Source: Elmis aenea (taxonomy: Eukaryota; Arthropoda; Insecta; Coleoptera; Elmidae). From it: 64,000 nt of DNA. Below, piece by piece: positions 10,651 through 22,500 of the stretch (its first letter is position 1; each line of letters starts with the position of its first letter). The translations under genes and the position numbers were made by a program. The notes below the pieces were generated by a model, which ran no database searches, was not told the origin of the DNA, and saw only the letters and a list, made by a program, of their open reading frames with translations. The stretch is taken from contig OX393582.1 in assembly GCA_947652605.1 (NCBI GenBank), positions 15,834,544 through 15,898,543 on the forward strand, read 5' to 3'.

Positions 10651-11603
10651 TGCGGTTGTTTGGCATTGGACTGTAGTCCATCAGCCACAGATATTTTATA
10701 TTATCGATACTTTAAATATTTAAATTAGCAAGTCGAGCAAAATTAACGAGAACGTCACAAATGTCCCTTGATATTACAGATAGAACCGATACTATGTTAA
10801 CAGGGAGGTGCACCCCCAACGATATCAGATCTTTGTAGAGCTTTTCTGGACTACCGCTTTGTTTAAATTACAAGACTTAAGGTCCAAATTAAATATTTTT
10901 AGATATTCGATATTGACATTGCTGTACAAATTTCGTTATTTGCTGCTGAAATCTTTAGTTTTTACTCAAATGTAACGAAATTTTTTTGGTAGTGATACTA
11001 GGAACTATTGTTTTTAAAAAATAAGAATGATTTAAAATATCATTAAAAGAAAGCAAAAAACTAAAAGTAAAAATGTTTTCAGATAAAATTATATTTATTT
11101 CTGACTGCCATTTTTTATCAGTACCTATGCAGTTTACGTAAAATGTTTTCAAAAGACACGTATAAACCTGGTGTGACAGTTTGGTGTCACCGAACGTAAT
11201 CTCTTGGTTAAACTTTTGTTTTGATAAAGTAGCTAAATAAATCGTAAATTATCTTACAGAACAAATCCTTATAAATCACCACTATCTGTGTAAAATGCAT
11301 TTACATAGTTGAAAAAATTCTTCCTCTACATAGACCAATAGTGGCATAAACATCTACATTATCAGTGTGCACTTACCGGAACCTTTTGCAAAATTTACAA
11401 TACACGCTTTAACATTAACATCTCACCGATAAAAAAAGTAAAGTAGTTGATTAAATTTGAGCACAGTGCGTGAATTGGTGTTGAATAAGATTTAAAAAAA
11501 AAGACCATCTACAACTTTGTTATTTATTATGGCTTATGAATCCCATATTCAATATAACAAATGTAAATAAAGTTGTAGTATTTCGTTTTTCTAACACCTA
11601 TTA
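10651..11603. other. intergenic, no recognised feature
   Basis: This is AT-rich sequence between SLC26 copies 1 and 2. I found no coding homology and no terminal repeats. Confidence 0.5.
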
Positions 11604-11611
11604 GCATAAAA

Positions 11612-12701
11612 CAGGGGCGGACTGGCCCTAAAATGTTTGTGTGGATAAAATTGTTACCGGCCCAGCCCATAAATAAAGAATAAAATACAATAACGACAAA
11701 AAATATGATAACCACAAGACTACAACATTATTTTTAATTTAAGAGTTTGCGCTGTTGAGCAACAATATTAATGACATCATCAGAATCTATTCCTTTAAAA
11801 TATCCTGACATTACTATGAAGGCTTCTAGATTTTCTTGCGAGATATTTGAGCTTAGTCTGCTTTTAATAAATTTTAACGTTGAAAAACTCCGTTCACAGG
11901 ACACTTGTGTTACAGACATAGATAGTAAATATTTGTATGCTTAACCAAGTATAGAATAAACGCCACTTTAACGTTATGTCGGAATAATGGTATTATAACA
12001 ACAAATAGGGCAATTTTGGCAAGCTTTGCAGTAAAAAGATGAAATCGCATCTATCATTTCTACTTCATCATCAGTAGAATGTTCATTTTCGTTTAATTTT
12101 TTGAAATATTCACTGACATTTTCATTTAAAATATTCCATGAAGATTTAAAATTTAATTCTAAAATAATATTGTGTTGAGTTGCTTCTGGATTAAACTGTA
12201 TTTAAATAATACTTAATTTTTAAATTGCGTTTTAGGGAATATTTTCAAAAACATTTTTTGGATCCAAACGTGCGAGGTCATAATAAAGTAGGTAATTGGT
12301 TTTTTGAAAAAACGGTTTTCAATACTTTTAATTGCAGTAGGATGTAGTATTGTAGTATGTTATTGTAAATATTTATTTCATCTCTCTTGAATGAATCTCT
12401 TACCGGTTCGTACATACTTTCTTCACCGTCCATTTGCTTTCTTTTGTGTATTCTAATATCTGGTAATGTATGTTCAACTTCGATATCACATTGCATTTCA
12501 TCCAGTTTATTATTTAAATAATTAACAAACACATCAGCAGAGATGACTGAGTACTTAGCGTAAGAGAAATAAATGATTTTTTTTTTAAATAAAACTGGAC
12601 AAAACGGTAGGTATATTACGTACATATTTAGAAAAACGGTCCAATTTGTATATGGCCCATGTGGAATTTTCCACATCTTCCACATGGCCAGTCCGCCCCT
12701 T
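11612..12701. mobile_element. hAT element with 8-bp duplication GCATAAAA
   Basis: The termini CAGGGGCGGACTGGCC and GGCCAGTCCGCCCCTT are inverses, flanked by identical GCATAAAA at 11604-11611 and 12702-12709. An 8-bp duplication and a CAGGGG-type terminus are hAT hallmarks. The interior keeps a degenerate minus-strand hAT transposase. The 1.1-kb length shows internal deletion. Confidence 0.9.
11734..12685 (-). pseudogene. hAT transposase remnant
   Basis: On the minus strand 11919-11734 encodes SCERSFSTLKFIKSRLSS and NISQENLEAFIVMS, the hAT C-terminal dimerisation domain (ERSFSxLKxIKxxLRxxxxxxRL). Further upstream (12685-12278) a frame reading DIEVEHTLPDIRIHKRKQMD fits the region before the catalytic core. 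Much of the catalytic domain is deleted and frames are broken. Confidence 0.75.
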
Positions 12702-12709
12702 GCATAAAA

Positions 12710-13522
12710 TGTATAAATAAATGAAGAAATCTTGTAAAATCAAAATTTTATCATTTTTAAAAAATATAATCAACAAAAAACTGGTTTAATTAAAAATATC
12801 TGGGAGCATTAAAAAAATGGAAGCGGGCAAACGTATTTGTCTTTAGGTATGCAAGTAAGATAACTGAAGATCTGTCTCTAGATTATACTTTAAAATAATT
12901 AATAAAAACAGAAAAACTCTTTAAAAAAATGTGAATGTATTGGCAATCAAGATGATGAGTTGTAGAAATATTGGAAACGTACATTTTATTGTATGTACAT
13001 ACTTTTCGCCTGTCGTATCTGTCTTCTAGCTGATAGTAATAAGCAAATGTAGCTTTTTTTGTTGGAAATAAATGACTTTATTTTAACTTTAAAGCCTTAA
13101 TGAATAGATAACATTTCTTAAGCACAGATATAAAACTTAACTCTTGAAGATTTCTTTTAACCACAAGCTAATACAAAACTGTGAATTAAATACCCTTAAC
13201 ACGGTGTCCTTAAACAACTTTTAGTTTAAGTTAGAAATGTTATTATTTTTTATAAAATATAAAGTAGGATATGTAAACTAAAGTGGGGGGAATGTTCTCA
13301 CTATTATTATCTTTTGTTACCTGATAAATTAGAGCAGTAATAAACTTGCCGTAATGTAAGGCGGTTACAATTTAAATTATTAGTTTTTTCCCCCTAAAAT
13401 ATTTACAGAACCCTAGTCAAAGGTTAGTAGCAATTCATTAAAAACTAAATGACATGCCACTAACAAATAATACTGTTTAATAAAATTGTACAATGTCTTG
13501 TTAATCTAATATAATATTTCAG
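12710..13522. other. upstream region of SLC26 copy 2
   Basis: This is AT-rich DNA immediately before the first coding exon of copy 2. Because that exon starts at a splice acceptor, a 5' noncoding exon and the promoter probably lie here or further upstream, but I cannot pick a TATA box or start site with confidence. Confidence 0.4.
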
Positions 13523-16500
13523 TAAAGTATGCCTTTTAAAGCCTACGCTGTTCTTCAGCGAGTTTTTCCACCTTTACAATGGGCGCCACAATATAACACT
13601 GAGAAAGGAATTTCAGATTTGGTGGCAGGAATCACCGTAGGACTGACTTTGATTCCACAATCTATAGCATATGCCCCATTAGTCGGATTAAGTCCTGAGG
13701 TAATATTACTTATTGTGCACCAAGAATTGTAAAAAAAATATGTTAGATGGTTTATGGCCATTTACTTTGTATTGTAACAATACCGGAAATTAGTACTTTA
13801 CTGGACGAGCAGACAGTTGTGGGACGAGTCGTAGGCGAGTCCTGGAAGCATACGAGTCCAGTAAAAACATTTTCCGGGTGTGTTACGTACAGGGTGGGCA
13901 AATTTCGATGTTTTCATAGGGAATCTCGATAACTTTTAAGCTAAGGCCGCACTGCGGGATGGTTGGCTGGAGGGTAGATGGTAGATACACGCCGTCGCCT
14001 GGCGACAATTTGTTGTGAAACAAAGCGCCTGGATTGTCGCCAGGCGACGGCGTGTATCTACCATCTACCCTCCAGCCAACCATCCCGCAGTGCGGCCTTA
14101 GCTTAAGAGATATCAAAAAACGGATCGCGCATCCTCGATCTCTTTTTTCGAGAAAAAGTTAATGGTGAAAACTAAACTTGGTTATCGTCTTTTGTTTTCA
14201 AGTTATCGCCGGTAACTCGATTTTTCGACTTTTCGTTTTACGACTGTATCTCGCTTGTTTATGAAAATAAACAAAAATTATTTTGACGTTCTACAGCCAC
14301 TTTTTTGATAAGAATGCAGTGGTGTAGACAATTTTTCAAAAAATATTCCTAAATTCGAGTTGTGACATAAAGTTGTATTTTTTTAAATGGAACCCATAGT
14401 TGGTTATGACTTATTTACATTTCTTTTTTTTTCCATTCCAAATAGATAAGGGTTGATGTATTTATTTTCAATAATACGCAAGTTACGAAGTTTTTTTAGT
14501 TTTTCTTTTAAACAAAATTATAGTAGGCTGTGAAAACAAAAACAAAACAAAGTGTAAAACTCATTTGGTACAAGTTACGAAGGTTTTGTAATTTGTTTGT
14601 TAACATTGGTTATCGTCTTTTGTTTTCGAATCATCACCGATAACTCGATTTTTCGTTTTATTACTATATCTAGCTTGTTTATGAAAATTAAGAAAAATAA
14701 TTCTGACGTTGTGCAGGCACTTTTTTAATAACAATGCAGTGGCGTAGACAGTTTTTCAAAAAAAGTCGAAATTCGAGTTGTGACAAAGTTGTATTTTTTT
14801 AAATAGAACCTATAGTTGGCTGTGGCATCACGGGAAAGAGGATTTTTACCCCATTTCAATAATGGATATCATGTGGAGTCGTTTATTCATTTTCCTTACA
14901 TTTTAGTAATAATTAGGTAATTTTTCATAATTTTACTTTTTCTAGTAGTAGGCTTATGTCATTAAGAATATACCTACCTGGTTAAACAAACTGTCATTCT
15001 GTTATTTTAACGATAATTTGACAGAAAAAATCACGTTTAATTGTTGATTGTTTTTATTTTTGTACCTTCAAAACACGAAATGGCTTAAAACGGATAGTCG
15101 AAAAATCGAGTTATCGGTGATAACTCGAAAACAAAAGACGATAACCAATTTTAGTTTTCACCATTAACTTTTTCTCGAAAAAAGAGATCTAGGAAGCGGG
15201 GTCCGTTTTTCGATACCTCTTATAGTTACCGAGATTTCCTATGAAAACATCGAAATTTGCCCAATACATCTTTATGTTATTACTTAAGTTTAAGTCACTT
15301 ATGCTTAAAATAAATAGTTATGTTATACGCAATATCAAAAATCCGTAACATTAAACCAAAACGTAATTTATTTAAGGTTTAAAAGTGCCTATAACTTTTA
15401 TTTTTGTTTAAGTAAAATATTGTTGATTTAATCATTATAATTTTTTAGTATGGTTTGTACTCGTCGTTATGTGGCGGTTTTGTTTATGCACTATTTGGAA
15501 GGACGTCTCAGATGCACATCGCTCCTGGTGCAATTTTATCGTTAATTACATTCAATTACATAAATAATGCGTCCTTTGGAGCAATACCAGCTATCGTACT
15601 GTTATGTTTTATTGCTGGAATTATGGAATTACTATGTGGTGTTCTTCGATTAGGTTAGTGATAATTAATTTACAATAAAAGTAATTACACTGGTTGGATC
15701 AAATTAGAGGGAAAAACCACTGGGATATCGCTTGCCATAAAATATGGTCCATAGATTTAAATTTGGCGAAGTTGTAACATTTTATTTTGACTCTTAATAC
15801 AGGGTGGTCCACATAGAAGGGCCGCTATTGGGATCTCGTAAACGGTATAGTTTAAGTAAGACAAATTTTTCCCCTTTCTGAGACCTATTCAGTGATGCTT
15901 ATGGTTTTAAATAAGTTCCATAGCACGCTAGATAAGCAAACCAACATTGAAATGGACTTTTTTAATAGCTAATAACTCGGTTATACTTGATGGTACAAAA
16001 ATATTTTTGGGTAAAAAGTTATAGAATTTTTAACGCACTCTTAATTTAAAACATTCATTTGTATCAATATTGTTTAAATTCATAGGGACTTTTAGCTGAA
16101 TTTTGTTTGTTTTGAACCTAAATATCAAAATAAATACATTAAACCTTATATTATTTAAAAGAGGGGAAAAAAATGCTTTCATGAGGTCATAGCCAACTAT
16201 GGTTTCCATTTACAAAAATGCAAGTTTGTAATCAATTTTTTTAAGAATTTAAACAACATTAAAACAATTGAATGTTTTCATTTTGCAGTTTGTAAAAAAT
16301 CTCCTTTTTCCCTAATGATATTTTTGTACCACCAAATATAACCGAGTTATTAACGATTAAAAAAAGCCCATTTTGATTTTTGTTTATTATCTAGAGTGCC
16401 ATGGAACTTTTTTAAAACATTAGAGCATCACTAAGTAGGTCTCAGAAAGGGGTATAATTTGTCTAATTTAAACTTCTGTGTAGCTCTTACCGTTTACGAG

Positions 16501-19500
16501 ATCCCAATTTGTGAAACACCCTGTATACCGAAGAATCAATTGCTCGCATCAATACAAGTATTGCACAACAGCATGCGCTTAAATATACTTAATAATATTA
16601 TATTACATGACAAGAGTTGTAAAAAGCATATTACGCAAGAGTGGAAAAGTTGCGCACGGAGCCGCGTAGCGGCAAATGCGTATTTCCACGAGTACGTAAT
16701 TTTTACAACTCGTGTTATGTAGCTTACTTTTTCTACGATCACATGTTACCTACTATTTTAACGGCTTTCTGGCTAATATACACATGTAATTACGTTGTCC
16801 TGTCAATTTTGACGTAAGCCTACTTTGACATTGCTAAACAAGTGAGCGTTTTGCTTACCGTGCGTTACTAGTTATTAGGCATGCAGGAAATGTTTGACGT
16901 GAGTTTACTTTGATCATTTCTTAAAAAAAAACTGTGCTTTTTGCGTAAGGGCCCACTCGCTATGCATGCAGGTTGTACGGTAAGCAGGGCCTATCACAGG
17001 GGAGGGGAGACGGGACTAATTCCCGGGCCCCGGATTCGAGGTAACACACAAAGTTTTGTTTACAAATACTGTTAAAATTTATTAGATCAGCGAAGAATAA
17101 AAAATGATTTTTTGAAAAGGGGGGCCAGGTGGCTATTCCTTTCCCGGGGTCTGAATTTTTTGTGAACGGCCCTGACGGTAAGTCATTTACAGTAGTGGTC
17201 GTAGAAAATACAATAATATTGCTATAACTTGCTTATTTTTAAAGATAAACCTAACAATCTATATATCAATAAAACGACAATAAACCCTCTTTTTAACGAA
17301 CCCATAGCCAACTATGTTTGCCATTTAAAAAAAGTCAAGTTTATGTGGCTATGGAATTATTTACGATTGAATAAGTAGTCTGTTTTTAGTTGTAGGTCAA
17401 ATGTCAAAATGGGATTAAGTTTGTCTTGAAATTCTGGCCGACTTTGCTAATTAGACACATGTAGATTATTGTCACCCGATTAACAGTATTATTTATTATA
17501 AACATTTATCATAAATACTACTGTGTCGTTTAAAATGTATTTTTACTTGATACGTTTATCCGACGAGGAAGGAAATCGCTCATTTTAAAAAATGCACAAT
17601 TGTTACGACCTCGTAAAAATGATAAGTGTGATGATACAGTATTTCTGTGTGTAGGTTTCTTGGTCGACTTTGTGTCTACGCCGGTCGTGGCAGGTTACAC
17701 TTCAGCAGGAGCTATAACCATAGCGTCGTCCCAAGTCAAAAGTCTCCTCGGATTAAAATTTTCAGCTGATGGTTTTCTTGAGATTTGGAAGAATGTGTTT
17801 GTACACATCAAAGAAATACACGTATGGGACACTACACTAAGCGTATGCTGTTGTGCAATACTTGTATTGATGCGAGTAAGTAGTAAGTGATTCTCCGGTA
17901 TACAGGGTGGTCCACATAGAAGACCACTATTAAGATCTCGTAAACAGTAAGAGCTACAAAGAAGTTTTAATTAGACAAATTGTTCCCCTTTCTGGGACCC
18001 TTTCATATTTTGGAACTAAATGTGCCGTTTACATATTATTTCAGCAACTGAAGGATTATGGAACACCTCCCACATTTGGAAGCAAAACTAAAAATGAGGA
18101 CTCTCAGAATAACGAAACACTAAAAAAAATATTTTGGTTTATTTGCGTTTCCAGAAACGCCATTATAGTATTATTATGTGCCTTAATGGCATTTATTTTT
18201 GAAACGCAGAGCATGAAACCGTTTTCGCTGACCAGTAAGAACCAGTGTGAATAATAAAACAGCTTTATATACAATTTTCTTTTTAGCTAAAGTACCTGCG
18301 GGTCTTCCTAATGTGTCCGTACCACCCTTTAAAGTTATTAATGGCAATGACACTTTTAGTTTTGTGGACATGGTCAAAGAATTTGAATTAGGCATTATTG
18401 TAGTACCGTTTGTGTCAATTTTGGGAAATATGGCCATAGCGAAATCATTCTGTAAGTTAAGAAGGTAGTAGAAGAGGATGTTCGAAGTTCTACACTATAT
18501 TCTGTTACCCCATAAATCAAAATAAGTTTTTAATAGAAGATTAGTCAAGGGTTTATGTTGCTTAACAGCAGGGCTAGAAACCGAAAAAAAATTTGGTTAA
18601 CGGTTAACCGAATTCAAGAACTTTATTTTTATAACGGTTTTTGTTGAAAAACCGGTTTTTTCCGTAAAGAACCGGTTTTGAAAAAAGCGGTTAATTTAAC
18701 CGGTTTTTAACATTATTCAGATTTATTTTATAATTTTATAATATATGTACAATCAAGCATTCAGTAATTACTTTTGGTAAACTAATCACATTTAATACAG
18801 ATTTTGTATTTTTTCAAAATAATTTTTATTAAAAAGAGATGTTTAAAAAACCGGTTTTTTATTATTTTGGTTAAAGGTTACCGTTTTTTTTGCCTTTAAA
18901 AATAACGGTTTCGGTTTCGGTTAAAAATCAAAATTTTGGACAAAAAATAAAGGTTAACCGGTTTTTTAAACCGGTTTAAAAAACCGGTTTCATGCCCTGC
19001 TTAACAGTAAAAAAAAACATTAAGTTTAGTTTTATTAGCCGAAATAAAGCATTTTTGTAATACCTACGATTAATTTGATTAACACACCATGCGCCAAGCA
19101 AGTAATGGTTTCAAGATATTGGTCACCGATGCTTTTTTGAATAACGAATCGTTTTTTTTTGTAAATTTAGAAGCACAACACTCATTAATGGGGTAAAATT
19201 AAATAGTACGGAGCAAGTACATACAAACGTGTTCACATAATATACGATAATGTTCTGAAATTTATGAAACATAAGCTTTTAATAACCGCTCTTTTTCCTG
19301 TAATAAGCTTATACAGGTTGCTTAAATTTGTGTATGTAGCAATAACATCAGATATGTCGTACTTAAATTAAATTTTATCTGTGTGACTTACATTTTTTAA
19401 ATACGATATGAGTTTTTAAAGCAAAATCCTCTAAAATTATTGTAACTTTTTTGTTTTTAAATAGACATGGTAATTTTTGCACGTATTTTGATTAAAAAAA

Positions 19501-22500
19501 TGTGTTACAGCGAGCGGAAAAGCGATTGATGCTTCTCAGGAAATGTTGGCACTTGGGTTGTGTAACATTGTGGGGTCATTTTTCAGTTCGATACCAGTCA
19601 ATGCAGCGTTTTCAAGAGCTGCTGTTAGTAATGCGAGTGGTTCAAAAACGCCACTAACTGGCGTATATACAAGTAAGTACTATACTTATACTCATCTAAC
19701 CAGAAAATGTTAACAACATGCAAAAACAGATGATTATATTTTTTGTTTCCTACAAAGTCATGCAACGAGAACTTCAAAGTTTAAAATTCTAAATCTTTGC
19801 TTTGATCGTCTGCGAGTAGTAGATATATATGTGCGGACATGTTAACGAATTCACCTGTGACATTTTACCTCTTTATTTCAAGCAGTTAGAGTGAATTTTA
19901 CTTTGTCATGCCGTTAAGTTCTTTCCCAAAAATAAAAACAAATCTCTTAAATTTAGTACCCACACAGTTTTTATAAATACAAAAAAAAATCGTATTAAGG
20001 GGTCTAAGAAGGAAGGGAATAGAAATTTATACAATCGACATAATAAAAGCGATGTACGAAAAGCGGTTTGTGCTTCCAACGGGCTAGTCTACTGCCACAA
20101 TAAAGTCAACAACATTGGTTTGAAGTAAATCTGGAGCTAAGATATATTGGCTTTGTTTGTGTGTAGGGCATAATGTTCTTGAAATATTCAAAATTTTTTT
20201 GTACAAGTTATTGTGAGAATTTAATGTAGTATACGTTCCAATTCTTAATTACAAATCAGAAGCTTAGAAACTACTAAGTAAGAAAGCAAAAATAAAGAAT
20301 ACAGATGCAAGAGATTAGATTTTTGAGAAGAATAGAGGGAATCGATAAGATTAGAATTACCCAAGGATTGAAAGACATGAAAAAGATGGAGATAAAATAA
20401 TTAAGATATCTGAAACATCTACTACATATGGCCCGATTGCATGGGATTCGGATCAAACCAGTGCTACCTAGCGCTGGGCTAAATACTTAGCACCACTCGG
20501 GTTGCCGCAGACGACCGAAAGCGTTCACACGCCCGTGTTAGTTAGCCCGGCGATCATCGTCAAATAGAGGAAAATATCGTACTGTTGGTACTAAATGACA
20601 GCTATGCTAATTTCACGTTTATTTTTGTTTTTTGTTACTTTTACGTGTCCAAAATGAGGTATGAACTTTTCTGAAACTGAAAAACAGGATTTGATCGCGA
20701 TAGTTGACAAGTAAATAGTTTTAAATGTTATAAGTAAGGTAAGTAATCAGATTCTTACAATTTATTATAAAATTTATTTAATTAAATTAATAAGTACATA
20801 TCATATACACAACTATCTTTCAACTCATGTCCAATAATTATCGTAAACATAACTTAATACAGCATGTATTCTTTTACAATTAAAGAAACTAGTTAAGATG
20901 CTAAAAATAAACGTCTGATATTGTTTTTTACTTTATGTAGATATAAAACAGCTAAACGACCTGTGGTGACGAAGCAGAGACGATGTGTATGACAAGGAAG
21001 GAAGAAAATTATAAAGTTTCAGAAAGAAAAATATTGAGAAAAATTTATGGGGCGAGAAAATGGAGGAGGACTACATAACAATCTATAGGAAGTGAAAGAA
21101 CAGAAATAGCGGAGTGACTATCCGAAAAATAATAGTCAGTAGGGCTCCACAGAGCGGCTATTATTCCAATATGGAATGCACAGCCTTTTATAATAATAAG
21201 ATATAAAACAATCATTGAATGCAAGACGACAGATAGCTGGATCATTAGGAAAAAAAGGGAGACCTGGAAACAGTTAGCTAAGGAGTTTAATGCAGTTACA
21301 GCAACTCGAGGCAGAATGGCGGGCCAGTTTAGGCAGTTTTATAAAAATCAAAGGCAAAATGTTGAAACTGAGCAAAACGTAATTGCAAGATATTTGAAAA
21401 ATGTATAATTTTTTTACTTGTACAACTTAACATACATGTCAGCTATCATGGAAGTTGATGAAATAATAGAAAAATATGAAGAAATGAAGAAGACAGCCAT
21501 AGAACATCACAAAAAAGACCAGGTAATTGTTTATTATGTCAGACACTTTAAAATATTTTGTTAATACATTTTTTTATTTAACAGCTTGTAATAAAGAAAA
21601 CTGGGGGTGGCTCGCCCGTGACTCTTATTAACAGCTGCTGGCAATAATGGAAAATCAAACGACACCTTTAAGCAATATGTTTGATTCCACCACAAACTAC
21701 TTCGAAGACAGTGTTTACTTATGTATTTGTTGCTTTTAACTTAAAAAGATTATAACTTAAATACAATTCAAAGATATTTATATACACTGGACCTTTCAAA
21801 CAAAATAAGAAATTAAAATGTTACTTCTTTAAAAAAAAAGATAACTACCATCAACTATAACCAAACCACCCTCTTCAGCCGTAAGCCATTCAATACAGGA
21901 TTCTTCTATAAACCAACCACCTTCTTCAAATTTAAGGCAACCATCTTCTTCAGGTATTGGTCAACCACCTTCAGCTGTACATGAACATTCGCCAACTATA
22001 AACAATAAAGACTGAAATTTAAAAAAAATTAATATCAGTTTGATTTTAAAGCATTTAGGTCTTAGGTAGTAGTATTATGTTAATTTAATGCAAGCACACA
22101 CACACACACACAAAAATTGTAATATCTAATACGATGTATTGTGTATTAGCTGTTTAAAAAGTTAAATGAATAAATTATTTTCTTGATGTTAATATGTATT
22201 GCTTTATTATTTATTGAAGTATTAACCTTTTCTGTCTATAAAATTAATACTTTGGTTTGAAAGAAGTAAACACACAATATTGCCCTTATGAAGGGTGTTA
22301 GGTGAAAACAACGATTGTCAATTTTTATTGGATCTTTACAATTCAATTTTAAAGTTACTATTTTTTTAAGAGCTGCATCAACCAAACTTTATTTTACTAT
22401 GGATTATATTATTATAAATGAGTATTAATCAATGAATTTAAAAAATAATTTTTATAAAACTAATAATTAGTTCAATATCTCAAAATCAGTCAAAAATGAT

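Noticed and set aside
10424..10723. Open frames rich in Phe (plus) or Lys (minus)
   Set aside because: They are produced by the T-rich tract at 10521-10650 and have no homology.
13883..14116. 77-residue minus-strand open frame
   Set aside because: It lies across the perfect hairpin and its flanks. The symmetry gives GC-rich open frames on both strands without coding meaning.
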